A stretch of 64,000 bases of DNA from a virus. Positions 19,266-28,814 of this stretch are shown piece after piece. Made by a program: the position numbers and the translations under genes. The first letter of the stretch is position 1. Every line of letters starts with the position of its first letter. The DNA is taken from positions 88,809-152,808 of the IMG/VR virus record IMGVR_UViG_3300010160_000025; one strand, given 5' to 3'. Below the pieces are notes generated by a model. That model was not told the DNA's origin, made no database searches, and saw nothing but the letters and a program-made list of their open reading frames with translations.

Positions 19266-22200
19266 ATGTCATATACAATAAACAGATGGAATAATGCAAC
19301 AGTAATAACAACTGTACAAGATGGTACAGTTGATCAAACTCTTGACATTCAGTTAGTCGGTAAAAATTATGCCGGCTACGGAGAAATTCAGAACGAAACA
19401 TTTGTGCATTTATTGGAAAATTTTGCAAGACAAATTCCACCACCAAATGCTATTTCTGGACAACTATGGTACGATACAACTAACAAAAAAATAAAAGTAC
19501 ATACTGGTGATACTTCTACTGGTGCAAAAGTGTGGAAAACCCTAACAGGTGCAGAATATAGCGCAACAGAACCACCGTTTCCTACCCCGGGAGACTTGTG
19601 GTTTGATTCAAATAAAGATCAGTTAAAAGTTAGAATTGGTGGAGTGACAGCAGACTGGTTAACAGTTGGCCCGCAAAATGCTGGTACAGGCATCACACAA
19701 ATGGTCAGTCGCAACGTTGTTGATGCTAGCGGAACACCGCACGGAATTATTGCCGCAACAGTTAATGGTGCAGTTAATTTTATCATATCTGAAGACGAAT
19801 TTGTATTAAACATTGCTGATCCAGATAGTACTATTACAGGTTTTACAGATCCTTCTTCTAAACAAATCAAACGAGGAATTACATTTCCTAACGTTGACGC
19901 AGTTGGCATAAGCGGATCTAACGGCGGCGGAACATATAAAGTTTGGGGAACAGTATCAAATGCATTGCGTTTTGGCGGCAAACTTCCATCTGAATACCTA
20001 AGTCCAGTAAACAATTTATTAACATTGCCTTACCAAGTAAAAATTAGCGTTGATGAAGGTCTTACTTTAGGAGCAAACGACGATTTAAAAATTGAAGTTA
20101 TTGCTAACCAACCACAAATTTCAGCTAGACTTGGCGGCCAGCGCATTACATTCTCGGTTAAACAAAATACAACTCCAGTATTTCCATTAATAATTGACCA
20201 ATACGGTATTAGACCGGATGCAACAAGTTCTGCATTTAACTTGGGTAGCACTAGTGCTAAATGGGCTACTGTATATGCTACAACTTTTGATGGAACAGCA
20301 ACACAGGCTAATTCACTAAAAGTTGGCACATCATATCTTCAAGCTAGTTTTATGGCAACTAATAGTGGAGATACACTAGTAGCACGTAAAAGAAACAATG
20401 ACGGAACTAGTACAATTTCAGCAGACACATTTGCCGGTAATGCGTCTACAGCTACAGTATTAAAAACTCCTCGAAATATTAACGGAAAACCATTTGACGG
20501 TAGCGGCAATATTAATATTGAGTATACTGATATAGTTGGAAAACCAACAGATCCAACATATGCAACAGTTACATTAACTGGAACAGTTACTACTGATCAA
20601 CAGGCTGTACCTAAATCATATGTTGATGCTAAGTTTGGTGTTGGCGGCATTCTAGGAATTGCTGCCGGTGGCACAAACGCTAGTACAGATACACAAGCAA
20701 GATCTAACCTTAAGGTACCGCGCACAGATGGAGTTGGTGCAACAGCTAATTCCACATGGAACATCAATATTGCACCAACAGCAGTACCAATTGCTCTTAC
20801 TAACAGCAATGCTACATTAGTTGGAACAAGTGGCGCCGCAACTTCTACTACTATTATTGTATCAAATGTTAATACATTTGCTAATCCAGGTAGTGTTCCT
20901 ACAGGAAACGGATACGACGATCTTGTCTCGGTAACACAAACTACAGTTGGCACTGGGTCTAAAACATTCACAGTACAAAAAGTACCAGGATGGCAAGTCA
21001 ATGATAGGGTTAAAATAACTAAAACCCAAAGCGGCGACACTATAACAATGTCTGGAAAAATTACAGCCGTTGATTACATTGCATTAACTATAACAGTTCT
21101 TGTTGATTCATTTACTGGTTCAGGAACTTCGTTAGCACCTTGGACTTTCCAAGGGCTAGCTGATTGGAGAGTGGGTGCTAAAGTAACTGGTACGGCAATT
21201 ACTGGTAATGTAGTGATTACAGCTATTACACCTGATGCTCCTGCATTGGGACAGAATACATTAACAATTGGGTTTTCAAGCCAAACAGTCGTCGGCGCTG
21301 GCTCATTAACTATTGTAGCAACAGACAACGGTAACGGCATCGGCGGTAATGCGGCAACAGCTACTAAGGCTAAAAATTTATCCGACGGTGCATTAGGAGA
21401 TATACCTTATCAAACAGCTGGAAATACTACTAATTATCTTTCAATTGGTTCAGTAGGGTATGTATTATCTAGTACAGGAACAGTTCCAGAATGGAAAAAT
21501 TTAGCACAAATTAGTGTAGGTAATTCATCTCAAATTTTAGTTGCTGATAAACCAACAGATATTGGTACATTCTATCCTGTATTTGTTACAGGCGGGTTAC
21601 CTGGTACAGGAAGTCAACCAAGAAGTATCTATGCAGACCAAACAACATTCTCATATGATACTAACCAAAATAAACTTACGCTTGGCGATAGTACTAACGG
21701 ATATGGTACTGTAATTGCTCGATTAAACGGCGATGTATTATCACCAAACGGTACAGTAGTTTTAAGTCAGGGAACTGGTAGTGGTACTAGTGCTTACTTT
21801 ACAGGTAAAGCGGCAACTGCTGATAAACTACAACAAGCTAGAGCCATAGCATTAGGCGGCATTTTAAAAGGTACAGCTAATTTTGATGGTAGCGGTGCTA
21901 TTACTATTTCAGCCGCGTTTGCTGATGATTTCCAATTAAGCGGTTCTAATTTATCTGGTTTAAATTATGTTGGGCAATTAACTGCTGGAAATTATATATC
22001 ATTAAATGAAGGATTGGCAGCATATTCGCCAGGACCTGGCGATAACGTTAAAATTAGCGTTAACGCTAGTACAAGTAACGTTGCCAGCACACTAGTAGCT
22101 AGAAACAGTAGCGGCGACTTTAGTGCTAACTGGATTACAGCAGACAAATTTATTGGTGTGTCAACCGAAGCATACTTTGCTGACTTGGCAGAAAAATATC

Positions 22201-22532
22201 TACCAGATGCTGATTATGAAGTTGGAACAGTATTAACTATTGGCGGTGAAAAAGAAGTTACTGCTAGTAGATACGGTGATTTAGCAATTGGTGTAGTTAG
22301 CGATAAACCTGCTTATCTAATGAATAAAGATCTAGAAGGTGGTGTGGCAGTTGCACTAAAAGGAAGAGTTCCTGTTAAGGTAATTGGTTCTGTACGTAAA
22401 GGCCAACGACTAGTAGCAGCCAATGACGGTTGTGCTGTAGCCGCTGTACCCCATGCCAATGATGTATTTGCTATTGCTTTAGAATCTAGTGATGATACCG
22501 GAGTCAAAGTAATAGAAGCGTTTATACGTTAA
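19266..22532 (+). CDS. Tail fibre protein 3, 1088 aa, processed-type C-terminal domain
   Basis: It begins with the third copy of the fibre N-terminal module ([38 protein letters not shown]). The body carries fibre stem repeats such as [19 protein letters not shown] and [15 protein letters not shown]. The last 120 residues ([18 protein letters not shown], then [23 protein letters not shown]) resemble the C-terminal domain of other phage fibres that is thought to act as an assembly or self-cleaving chaperone domain; cleavage is inferred, not shown. The stop codon overlaps the convergent thyA stop by 4 bases, with no room for a terminator. Confidence 0.8.
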   Translation: MSYTINRWNNATVITTVQDGTVDQTLDIQLVGKNYAGYGEIQNETFVHLLENFARQIPPPNAISGQLWYDTTNKKIKVHTGDTSTGAKVWKTLTGAEYSATEPPFPTPGDLWFDSNKDQLKVRIGGVTADWLTVGPQNAGTGITQMVSRNVVDASGTPHGIIAATVNGAVNFIISEDEFVLNIADPDSTITGFTDPSSKQIKRGITFPNVDAVGISGSNGGGTYKVWGTVSNALRFGGKLPSEYLSPVNNLLTLPYQVKISVDEGLTLGANDDLKIEVIANQPQISARLGGQRITFSVKQNTTPVFPLIIDQYGIRPDATSSAFNLGSTSAKWATVYATTFDGTATQANSLKVGTSYLQASFMATNSGDTLVARKRNNDGTSTISADTFAGNASTATVLKTPRNINGKPFDGSGNINIEYTDIVGKPTDPTYATVTLTGTVTTDQQAVPKSYVDAKFGVGGILGIAAGGTNASTDTQARSNLKVPRTDGVGATANSTWNINIAPTAVPIALTNSNATLVGTSGAATSTTIIVSNVNTFANPGSVPTGNGYDDLVSVTQTTVGTGSKTFTVQKVPGWQVNDRVKITKTQSGDTITMSGKITAVDYIALTITVLVDSFTGSGTSLAPWTFQGLADWRVGAKVTGTAITGNVVITAITPDAPALGQNTLTIGFSSQTVVGAGSLTIVATDNGNGIGGNAATATKAKNLSDGALGDIPYQTAGNTTNYLSIGSVGYVLSSTGTVPEWKNLAQISVGNSSQILVADKPTDIGTFYPVFVTGGLPGTGSQPRSIYADQTTFSYDTNQNKLTLGDSTNGYGTVIARLNGDVLSPNGTVVLSQGTGSGTSAYFTGKAATADKLQQARAIALGGILKGTANFDGSGAITISAAFADDFQLSGSNLSGLNYVGQLTAGNYISLNEGLAAYSPGPGDNVKISVNASTSNVASTLVARNSSGDFSANWITADKFIGVSTEAYFADLAEKYLPDADYEVGTVLTIGGEKEVTASRYGDLAIGVVSDKPAYLMNKDLEGGVAVALKGRVPVKVIGSVRKGQRLVAANDGCAVAAVPHANDVFAIALESSDDTGVKVIEAFIR

Positions 22533-23428
22533 ACAGCCATTTCAGCTTTAATGGCTGGATCAGGATTATAGTTTTGTAATACAAAATCGTCGATGTTATA
22601 GTCGGCGATTTTTTTGCCTTCTGTAAACACTAGTATAGGCAATGCTTTAGGCTCTCTAGCCAGCTGTTCTTTTACAGCATCAAAGTGATTATTATAGATA
22701 TGGCAATCACCGCCAGTCCAAACAAAATCTCCAACCTTAAAACCGCACTCGCGAGCAATGATATGAACTAGTAAACTATAACTGGCAATATTAAAAGGCA
22801 CTCCTAAAAACATGTCACAGCTACGTTGATACAGTTGACAGCTTAAATGACCATCTGTAACATCAAACTGTGCCATAACGTGACACGGCGGCAATGCCAT
22901 TTGATCTAACTCACCTACATTCCATGCACTAAGAATATGTCTACGCCCATCAGGATCTTGTTTTAAACCTTCAATAAGTTTTTCTATTTGATCAATGTGT
23001 TTGTATATAGGGTCAAAATATGTTTTGCCGTATTCATCATCAATGTCGGGATCACCTTCGGGTGTATGAGATATCCAATCGCGCCATTGTACGCCATATA
23101 CCCGGCCTAAGTCTCCTTCAAATCTTGCCTTAGGTTTCCAATAGTCTGCTTCAGCATTGGCAGTCCATATTGTTTTCTTAGAAGGATCTCGAGTACCATG
23201 TAGGATTTCCGCAAGCCGGCGTTCATCGCTACTACCCTCTAAGAACCAGAGGAGTTCGCTTACAACCGCTCGCCAGGCGAGCTTCTTAGTAGTTGTAGCT
23301 GGAAAACCTTCTTGCAGATTAAAACGCATTTGATAACCAAATACGCTACGGGTTCCTACCCCCGTTCTATCGGTCTTGTTTTTTCCGTTTGTTAGTATAT
23401 GCTTTAACGCTTGATGATATTGCTTCAT
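22529..23428 (-). CDS. thyA: Thymidylate synthase (ThyA type)
   Basis: It makes dTMP from dUMP with methylenetetrahydrofolate. The 299-residue chain has the family landmarks: [12 protein letters not shown] at the start, [30 protein letters not shown], the catalytic Cys in ALPPCH, the nucleotide site [20 protein letters not shown] and HIYNNH, and a Met-Ala-Val end near the family's closing tail. No hydroxymethylase trait was noticed. The ATG lies inside the preceding folA gene (62-base overlap), so the two should be co-transcribed and coupled, matching their joint role because ThyA makes dihydrofolate that FolA recycles. Confidence 0.95.
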   Translation of the reverse strand: MKQYHQALKHILTNGKNKTDRTGVGTRSVFGYQMRFNLQEGFPATTTKKLAWRAVVSELLWFLEGSSDERRLAEILHGTRDPSKKTIWTANAEADYWKPKARFEGDLGRVYGVQWRDWISHTPEGDPDIDDEYGKTYFDPIYKHIDQIEKLIEGLKQDPDGRRHILSAWNVGELDQMALPPCHVMAQFDVTDGHLSCQLYQRSCDMFLGVPFNIASYSLLVHIIARECGFKVGDFVWTGGDCHIYNNHFDAVKEQLAREPKALPILVFTEGKKIADYNIDDFVLQNYNPDPAIKAEMAV

Positions 23429-23903
23429 TATGATATTCTTCTACTATACAAGATCCAAGGTTAACAGTTTGGTGTAATACCATTCCGTCTAAGAAGTCTA
23501 CTATATCGATAGTAGTATCGTTTAAATAACCACCTGATATTCGAGTAAGATAAACACGTTCTAAAACTGGTCTACTTTGCATGAGCAAATTAGGACCACC
23601 AATAATAAAAACATTTTTTCTTTTATTATGGCTTTTTAAACTTACCAATGCTTCGCAAACATCGCCACGTATTTGTTCAATATCGTCTTGATCAAAAAAG
23701 TTATTGGTAAACACTACGTTATGTCTACCGGGTAGCGGACTTGGCATATCGGGACTATCCCAAGTTTTTCTACCCATGACAACAATTTGATTTTGTGTAG
23801 TGGCTTTAAACCATTTCATATCGTCGGGGTTATTAGGCCAAGGCATAGAACCTTTCCAGCCCATTCCTCCGACACTATCTACTGCAAACATTCCTGCTAT
23901 CAT
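23367..23903 (-). CDS. folA: Dihydrofolate reductase
   Basis: This 178-residue protein reduces dihydrofolate to tetrahydrofolate. It shows [22 protein letters not shown] with the substrate-binding acid in [19 protein letters not shown], the [13 protein letters not shown] strand and IIGGPNLL of the NADPH site. Its length is close to the bacterial enzyme. The start overlaps the stop of the gene upstream (ATGA) and its last 62 bases contain the thyA start. The tail after EEYHNEA is Lys-rich and beyond the family's usual end, perhaps a by-product of the overlap. Confidence 0.93.
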   Translation of the reverse strand: MIAGMFAVDSVGGMGWKGSMPWPNNPDDMKWFKATTQNQIVVMGRKTWDSPDMPSPLPGRHNVVFTNNFFDQDDIEQIRGDVCEALVSLKSHNKRKNVFIIGGPNLLMQSRPVLERVYLTRISGGYLNDTTIDIVDFLDGMVLHQTVNLGSCIVEEYHNEAISSSVKAYTNKRKKQDR

Positions 23904-24220
23904 TTTTCTCTTTTTGGTTTTTTAAGAAAACTCTTAGTTTGTTTTATTACATCTTTTTTAACTTTAGCGACGTCTAAACGAAAGTCTATATGTTGTATAG
24001 ACTCTTCGTAGTTGCTGAGTAGTTCTTTAAGATGACCTTCTAAGTCTTCTTCGCCGGAGTGTTTAGCGTATTTGGCAATGTCTATGTCCCAGACTTTACC
24101 GTTTTCAAAAATGATTCGTATGGAATCAAGATACTCTAACGGTATTGCACGAACATCTATATCACTAAAAATCTCTGGCCACGACTCGACTACGTCTTTA
24201 GGCAAAGACTTTTTTGTCAC
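23900..24220 (-). CDS. Conserved hypothetical protein, 106 aa
   Basis: I do not recognise a family. The N-terminal half (PEIFSDIDVRAIPLEYLDSI, then FENGKVWDIDIA) looks like a small alpha/beta domain. The C-terminus is strongly basic ([19 protein letters not shown]) and could contact nucleic acid. It overlaps both neighbours by 4 bases (ATGA), so it belongs to the folA-thyA operon. Proteins of this look accompany gene clusters of other T4-like aquatic phages. Confidence 0.75.
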   Translation of the reverse strand: MTKKSLPKDVVESWPEIFSDIDVRAIPLEYLDSIRIIFENGKVWDIDIAKYAKHSGEEDLEGHLKELLSNYEESIQHIDFRLDVAKVKKDVIKQTKSFLKKPKREK

Positions 24221-24831
24221 TCGTCAACGGCAGCTTTCTTCTTTGTTGGAACTAGCTCTTCGGCCATCCTACGAAGTTGAGCCGCTTCCTTACTAAGGCG
24301 ATCTGCATCAGAACGATATTTCTTTGCAAGGTCTGTATCAGTAAGTGGTTGATCTAATTGTTTAGTTTCAAATGCTTTTTGTGGAACAGTTTCTTCTTCA
24401 ACTGTTAGATCATTTACTTTAGCAACATCTTGTATAGATGTTTGATTACCTAATGCTAGATCATTGACACTAATTCCCTTTTGTTCAGCAATTAATTGGT
24501 TTAGTTGATCTAAACTAATAACAGCTTTCATATTTGGAATTACTTCAATATCGCTAGTCTTTACTTTAAGTAATTTTTTATTAACGTGTAAGTTAGACAG
24601 CATAATACTACCGTCCTGGAACCTTGTTCGTGCTAGGACTTCTGCAAATTCATAACTTGATTGAGCACCCTGTGACTCAACTAACTTCATTAGTGAGTCG
24701 TGGTTTTCATCAGTTAAGTTTTCAGTTTGGATAACCAATGCAGAATCACTCTCACCGGGCAGTGTTCTATAGGCAATCAGACATTTACGTCCGTTTGACT
24801 TGAACCTTCCAATGTGTTTGATATCGGCCAT
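24217..24831 (-). CDS. Conserved hypothetical protein, 204 aa
   Basis: The first 100 residues (IGRFKSNGRKCLIAYRTLPG, then ARTRFQDGSIMLSNLHVNKK) look like a beta-rich small domain. A linker of Thr/Val/Glu follows, and the end (KYRSDADRLSKEAAQLRRMAEELVPTKK) is a short amphipathic coiled coil. No catalytic motif is seen. It overlaps the next gene by 4 bases. The function is unknown; the mix of a compact domain and a coiled coil suggests an adaptor or scaffold role. Confidence 0.78.
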   Translation of the reverse strand: MADIKHIGRFKSNGRKCLIAYRTLPGESDSALVIQTENLTDENHDSLMKLVESQGAQSSYEFAEVLARTRFQDGSIMLSNLHVNKKLLKVKTSDIEVIPNMKAVISLDQLNQLIAEQKGISVNDLALGNQTSIQDVAKVNDLTVEEETVPQKAFETKQLDQPLTDTDLAKKYRSDADRLSKEAAQLRRMAEELVPTKKKAAVDE

Positions 24832-24835
24832 TAGA

Positions 24836-25066
24836 TTATTGTCCTTCTGCTGGTGCAGGCTGTTGTTTAGCTACTTGGTCCAAGAATGCATTTAGCTTGT
24901 TGAAGATTTTTCCAACAGCTTCCATTTCAGCGGCTTTAAATGCGCCACGTGAACTTGCTACATCGATTACTGAACGTAGTCCGGCTAGGTCTTGTACAGT
25001 TAAATCTACAGATGCTGGTGCTTCTGGTGTAGTTTGTGCTTCTGGTTGTGTAGTTGTTTCAGTCAT
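24836..25066 (-). CDS. Small acidic protein, 76 aa
   Basis: I start it at the internal ATG (MTETTTQ) because AAAGGAGTAAAAACATG gives a strong ribosome site there; the longer frame to 25105 has none. After a Thr/Pro/Ala-rich head it has one helix-rich domain (VDLTVQDLAGLRSVIDVA, then EMEAVGKIFNKLNAFLDQV). The function is unknown. A TATAAT at 25094-25099 lies just upstream, but I see no matching -35. Confidence 0.75.
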   Translation of the reverse strand: MTETTTQPEAQTTPEAPASVDLTVQDLAGLRSVIDVASSRGAFKAAEMEAVGKIFNKLNAFLDQVAKQQPAPAEGQ

Positions 25067-25106
25067 GTTTTTACTCCTTTGGTTGTAAGTACTATTATAT
25101 ATCACT

Positions 25107-25391
25107 TTAATGATTTGTATACTTTAAAAGTGGACACGCAAGCAAAAAGAAACTGGCCTCTTTTGGCTCTTCAAATCCAATTTTAATTTGTATAGTAAAT
25201 TGATTATCAGTAAGCTGTAGGCACTCGCCTAGATAGAATCTGCTGTGCAGATTTTCGTATATCCATTGTTTAACAGATGCTACGATATTATATTTAAGGT
25301 TTAATTGAAGATAATGGAAATGGGGAGGTGGCTCACCAACCTCCCTACAACCTAATACATTAAGTGGATTGATCTTATCTAAAGATAACAT
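25107..25391 (-). CDS. Hypothetical protein, 94 aa
   Basis: The start ATG shares bases with the stop of the VWA gene (TAATG), implying coupled translation. The chain has a PPPHFHYLQL segment and a beta-rich C-terminal half (FTIQIKIGFEEPKEASFFLL). No family is recognised. The His-x-His pair could bind metal but this is weak. Confidence 0.65.
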   Translation of the reverse strand: MLSLDKINPLNVLGCREVGEPPPHFHYLQLNLKYNIVASVKQWIYENLHSRFYLGECLQLTDNQFTIQIKIGFEEPKEASFFLLACPLLKYTNH

Positions 25392-26569
25392 TAGGCTGTT
25401 GAAGTTTCCATATCGTAGTATGCATAGCTACCAAACGGCGGAACAATAGTGTCGTTACCGTGTATAACAAAGATTGTATCACAGTAATCTTCGTCACCCC
25501 ATGAACTCCAAGGATAACCGTCTGTAAACATAATAAACTTCTTAGGACGAATATCATGTTCCTTCATGTAGTCCCAGTTACAGTCAAATTCTGTACCGCC
25601 ACCGCCCATGATTTCGTATTCGTCAATCTCATCGCCGTTGTAAGAGTCATAGTCTTGCTCATTATAGACCTTAGTGTCAAAACACCAAATCTTAATGTTA
25701 AAATCTTTGAACTCTTGCATAATGCCTTTGACTTCACCTAAGAAATCCGCACCCATTTCATCGCTAATAGAACCTGACATGTCAAGTGCTACGCATACGT
25801 CAATGCTAGTGTCAAAATTGCAACCTGGCAATACAGCACCTGTCATTTGACCTTTGCGGTTAGGACGGCTAAAGCTGAAGTCATTTTTAACAAGACTTTG
25901 AATGTTCATACGCAACATTTCACGCCAATCCATTTTAGGCTCAGTCATGTCTTTAATCATACGTGCAATCTCGCCTGGCACATTACCTGCACCTGCGGCA
26001 TTAGCACTTTGGATCATTGCTTCTTTAATTTCGTCACGGATCTTTTTCAGTTCTTCTTTAGAGTACTGTGGCTGTCCATCTTTACCGCCTTCTGGATCCA
26101 TATGATGATCCAACATTTGACCTAACTGGTTAAGTTGTTCTTCATCATACTTGTTATAGATTTCGTCGTAGACTTGTTCAGCTGACCAGTTGTCGTACTT
26201 GCGATCATAGAAGAACTTAACAGGAGGATCATCACCAATGCGGTCACGCTTTAGGATACCGTTAACACAATAGTCAGCGGCAATGTTCCAAATTTGTTTT
26301 TCTCTGCCTTCGTTACGCATCATGTGATCAAATACACAATGCAAGATTTCGTGTGCTACTACAAACTCAACTTGACGAGGAGTCATTTTCTCAAAAAACT
26401 CACGGTTAAAGTAGAAGTTACGGAAATCGGTAGCGGCAGTTGGTAACCAATCTGACGCATCAATGAGCTTCATTCGAGTTGCCATATTGCCAAAAAACGG
26501 ATGACGTAATAGCAGTCCTACTCGTGCTACTACAATTTTATCAATTACTGGATCGGTACTATGTGCCAT
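25391..26569 (-). CDS. VWA-domain metallopeptidase-like protein (MoxR partner)
   Basis: I start it at MAHSTDP, where TAGGAGCAAAAATG supplies the ribosome site; the frame is open further upstream but without one. The protein (392 aa) matches the DUF2201 type: a zinc-peptidase-like helix FVVAHEILHCVFDH at about residues 65-78, a charged middle, and a C-terminal von Willebrand A fold with the MIDAS motif DMSGSIS (about 263-269) and a second acidic loop GGGGTEFD. Such proteins work with MoxR ATPases, here encoded just upstream, and are thought to remodel or mature protein complexes. Its own consensus promoter lies in the intergenic gap. Confidence 0.85.
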   Translation of the reverse strand: MAHSTDPVIDKIVVARVGLLLRHPFFGNMATRMKLIDASDWLPTAATDFRNFYFNREFFEKMTPRQVEFVVAHEILHCVFDHMMRNEGREKQIWNIAADYCVNGILKRDRIGDDPPVKFFYDRKYDNWSAEQVYDEIYNKYDEEQLNQLGQMLDHHMDPEGGKDGQPQYSKEELKKIRDEIKEAMIQSANAAGAGNVPGEIARMIKDMTEPKMDWREMLRMNIQSLVKNDFSFSRPNRKGQMTGAVLPGCNFDTSIDVCVALDMSGSISDEMGADFLGEVKGIMQEFKDFNIKIWCFDTKVYNEQDYDSYNGDEIDEYEIMGGGGTEFDCNWDYMKEHDIRPKKFIMFTDGYPWSSWGDEDYCDTIFVIHGNDTIVPPFGSYAYYDMETSTA

Positions 26570-26600
26570 TTTTGCTCCTAAATGTTTACTGTATATATGT

Positions 26601-26629
26601 ATTATACAGTCATTCTGTATAAAAGTCAA
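26601..26629 (-). promoter_or_regulatory. Sigma70-type promoter for the VWA gene
   Basis: Read on the - strand: TTGACT, 17 bases, TATAAT. The -35 box starts 3 bases after the hairpin at 26632-26657. The transcript would start about 20 bases before the ribosome site of the VWA gene. This is a near-perfect host-type early promoter. Confidence 0.8.
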
Positions 26630-26631
26630 GA

Positions 26632-26657
26632 TAAAAGGTGTATTTCTACACCTTTTA
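26632..26657 (-). terminator. Hairpin terminator after moxR
   Basis: An 11-bp perfect stem (TAAAAGGTGTA with TACACCTTTTA) and 4-base loop follow the moxR-like stop by 9 bases. The arm ends in a short U run (CTTTTATC). It would end the moxR transcript just before the next promoter starts. The stem is AT-rich and the U run short, so efficiency is uncertain. Confidence 0.6.
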
Positions 26658-26665
26658 TTTTCTGC

Positions 26666-27760
26666 TTATTTGGTTTGAGCAGCCGCAATATACTTGCCAA
26701 ACTTAGTATGGAAGTCATCAAAACATGCAATCTCGTCTGGATCCAACGGCAATTGATATTGTGTCAATGCAAGTTTGGTACCCATAACAACCAATTCTGT
26801 TTCAAAATTATCCATCATAAATTGGAAGAAGTAGTTAACCTTGTCGTTAAACTTCTTATCATTCTTGTCAGCCGCATCTTTGAGCTCATAGCACAATGAT
26901 ACAGTTAAAGAATACATGGCACTAATTTCTTTAGTTTCCATTTTCTTAACCTTGCCTGTAAGGATGTCTTCTGGTTTAGGCAGTTTAGAGCTGATCTTAC
27001 GGTGAGCCATAAACTTAATAGCCAATCCTTCTCCAACTGCACCCGCAATCAAATCAGTCAATGTGTCGTTGCTAGTGTCATCATCTTCCAACAACTCGCT
27101 AACAAAGGACCAGCTACGTGGAGTAGCAAAGGCACGTGAGCTAGACTTTGGATCAAAGTCGTACAGGTCTTTCTTAGCAAAGGTGCAGTAACCAACCACA
27201 TCTGGATGTACTTTGTTTACAGTAGCCCATTGTGACCAGTCATCAAAATCTACACGCATTTCCAAGTGAACAAAACGGTTAGCCAACGGAGCAGGCATAC
27301 GGTAAGTAACACCCTTATCTGCTTCACGGTTACCAGCCGCAACAATAAGAACGTTATCTGGCAAATGATATTGTCCAACACGACGATTCAAAATCAACTG
27401 ATAAGCCGCCGCTTGTACACTAGGAGCCGCAGAGTTCATTTCGTCTAGGAACAAAATAACGTGGGGGAATTTAGAAGCAAACTCTTTTGTAGGCAGTTCG
27501 CTTGGGCTACCCCAAACCATAGTACCTGAGTTGCTGTCAAAGTAAGGAATACCTTTAATATCGGTAGGTTCCCAAAGACTCAAACGAATGTCAATAACAT
27601 GAGCATCCATTTCTGCGCCTAACTGATGAATGACATCAGACTTACCAATGCCCGGGGGACCCCAGAGGAACAATGGACGCTGTTTCTTAAATGCCTTACG
27701 AATAGCGTTCTTTGCACCGTTCGGGCTCACTTGACGATTGATAACTTCTGCTTTTGCCAT
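26666..27760 (-). CDS. MoxR-family AAA+ ATPase
   Basis: A 364-residue AAA+ protein with Walker A GPPGIGKS (about residues 34-41), Walker B VILFLDEMNSA (about 100-110), sensor-1 LIVAAGN, and an Arg-finger region in APLANRFVHLEM. This is the MoxR layout, in which the ATPase acts as a chaperone with a VWA protein; the VWA partner is the next gene downstream. The pair is separated by a hairpin and a promoter, so the two can be expressed at different levels. A consensus promoter lies upstream at 27813-27841. Confidence 0.88.
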   Translation of the reverse strand: MAKAEVINRQVSPNGAKNAIRKAFKKQRPLFLWGPPGIGKSDVIHQLGAEMDAHVIDIRLSLWEPTDIKGIPYFDSNSGTMVWGSPSELPTKEFASKFPHVILFLDEMNSAAPSVQAAAYQLILNRRVGQYHLPDNVLIVAAGNREADKGVTYRMPAPLANRFVHLEMRVDFDDWSQWATVNKVHPDVVGYCTFAKKDLYDFDPKSSSRAFATPRSWSFVSELLEDDDTSNDTLTDLIAGAVGEGLAIKFMAHRKISSKLPKPEDILTGKVKKMETKEISAMYSLTVSLCYELKDAADKNDKKFNDKVNYFFQFMMDNFETELVVMGTKLALTQYQLPLDPDEIACFDDFHTKFGKYIAAAQTK

Positions 27761-27812
27761 ACTAGCTCCTGTCTGTTAAAAAATAGTTCTGCTTTTGTTT
27801 CGCAGTATTAGA

Positions 27813-27841
27813 ATTATAACGCAGAACGCTAGAAAAGTCAA
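27813..27841 (-). promoter_or_regulatory. Sigma70-type promoter for moxR
   Basis: On the - strand: TTGACT, 17 bases, TATAAT, in the gap between the 131-aa gene and the moxR-like gene. It has the same -35 hexamer and spacing as the promoter at 26601. Confidence 0.8.
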
Positions 27842-27849
27842 GAACTTTT

Positions 27850-28245
27850 TTAATTATTTTCTTCTGTGGCTTTTTTGCTACGCATGGCTTTGGTAATTCC
27901 GTATTTTTGGACATCACCGTTAAAAAGGTATAACTCAAAACACTTTCTTTCCGAAAGTACAGTTATTGAGCGATCTGTTAAGAAATATGGACAGTCTATA
28001 AATCTATCCAAAAATATAATCACTTGTGGTTTTAAATCGAATCCGGTTGGAAACGGAACTTCGTAAACAGCCAAATCCAAAGTAGTTCTTAAAAAATCCA
28101 AACCTTTTTCGGTTAGACGCAGACCACCTTCGCTTTTGGTTCTGTTGTTTTGCCACCACACTCGCATACTGACACTAATATTTTCTTCTGTAACAGCAAC
28201 GCCTGCTGATTTTAAGAATATTTTAGTGTAGGTTTTTCTGTTCAC
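27850..28245 (-). CDS. Conserved hypothetical protein, 131 aa
   Basis: It starts with GTG (28245), overlapping the stop of the gene upstream by 4 bases. The middle holds GGLRLTEKGLDFLRTTLDL and the beta-rich FLDRFIDCPYFLTDRSITVL, followed by the helical end KYGITKAMRSKKATEE. No enzyme motif is visible. The layout suggests a small alpha/beta regulator or structural protein of the T4-like aquatic group; the function is unknown. Confidence 0.75.
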   Translation of the reverse strand: MNRKTYTKIFLKSAGVAVTEENISVSMRVWWQNNRTKSEGGLRLTEKGLDFLRTTLDLAVYEVPFPTGFDLKPQVIIFLDRFIDCPYFLTDRSITVLSERKCFELYLFNGDVQKYGITKAMRSKKATEENN

Positions 28246-28526
28246 TTTATTTCTTCACCAGTTGTTAGTTTATAAACAGCAAAGTCTTTGCTATTGAATA
28301 AAGTGTTTAATTTTTTAGCAAGATTATGTGCGTGGCCAGGATTTGAAAAACTGACTTTCTTATACTTGCTACCTGGATAACCACTTAGGCTGTTTTGACT
28401 TTTTAAGTTGAAAGGTTTTCCTAGATAGAAAACAGCCCAAATAGCTTCCGCTTCTAGGATTTGATCACTCTTATACGTTTTTTTATTAACGCTTTCAAGT
28501 ACTACATTTGGTTTAGGTCGACTCAT
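28242..28526 (-). CDS. Hypothetical protein, 94 aa
   Basis: The ATG lies 30 bases after a GATAAATA late box, with GGAG upstream at a long spacing. The protein is basic in its centre (YPGSKYKKVSFSNPGHAHNL). The N-terminal half has a helix ending in AIWAVFYLGKPF. The function is unknown. It is coupled to the next gene by a 4-base overlap. Confidence 0.7.
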   Translation of the reverse strand: MSRPKPNVVLESVNKKTYKSDQILEAEAIWAVFYLGKPFNLKSQNSLSGYPGSKYKKVSFSNPGHAHNLAKKLNTLFNSKDFAVYKLTTGEEIK

Positions 28527-28554
28527 ATATACTATCTCCAGATAACTACGTATA

Positions 28555-28562
28555 TATTTATC
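28555..28562 (-). promoter_or_regulatory. Late-type promoter box GATAAATA
   Basis: Read on the - strand, GATAAATATATACG stands 28 bases before the ATG of the 94-aa gene at 28526. It lies in the gap after the gene ending at 28572. Confidence 0.45.
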
Positions 28563-28571
28563 GCATTTACA

Positions 28572-28814
28572 TTACTTTTCCGTCCATACTCCACCGTCCA
28601 TTTGAACAGTGATTACTGGTTCTTCCTTAGCCTGCGACTGCATTAAACCTTCATAGTTGCCTGCTAATCTAGTCATTACTAATGCTAGTGTGTGATGTAT
28701 GTTTTTAGCAGTAGCAATGTCTAATCTAATTTCTCGCTGATTACTAGTATCAGCGGCCTTAATTTGATTCATAAACTGTGTCAATACAGTTGTATTAATC
28801 TTATCTGTTTGCAT
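28572..28814 (-). CDS. Small helical protein, 80 aa
   Basis: Mostly helical: TTVLTQFMNQIKAADTSNQ, then LDIATAKNIHHTLALVMTRL. The tail is EEPVITVQMDGGVW. The function is unknown. It overlaps the preceding gene's end by 14 bases, so the start at 28814 fits tight packing. Similar 80-residue proteins occur in related phages, as far as the look of the sequence allows. Confidence 0.7.
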   Translation of the reverse strand: MQTDKINTTVLTQFMNQIKAADTSNQREIRLDIATAKNIHHTLALVMTRLAGNYEGLMQSQAKEEPVITVQMDGGVWTEK

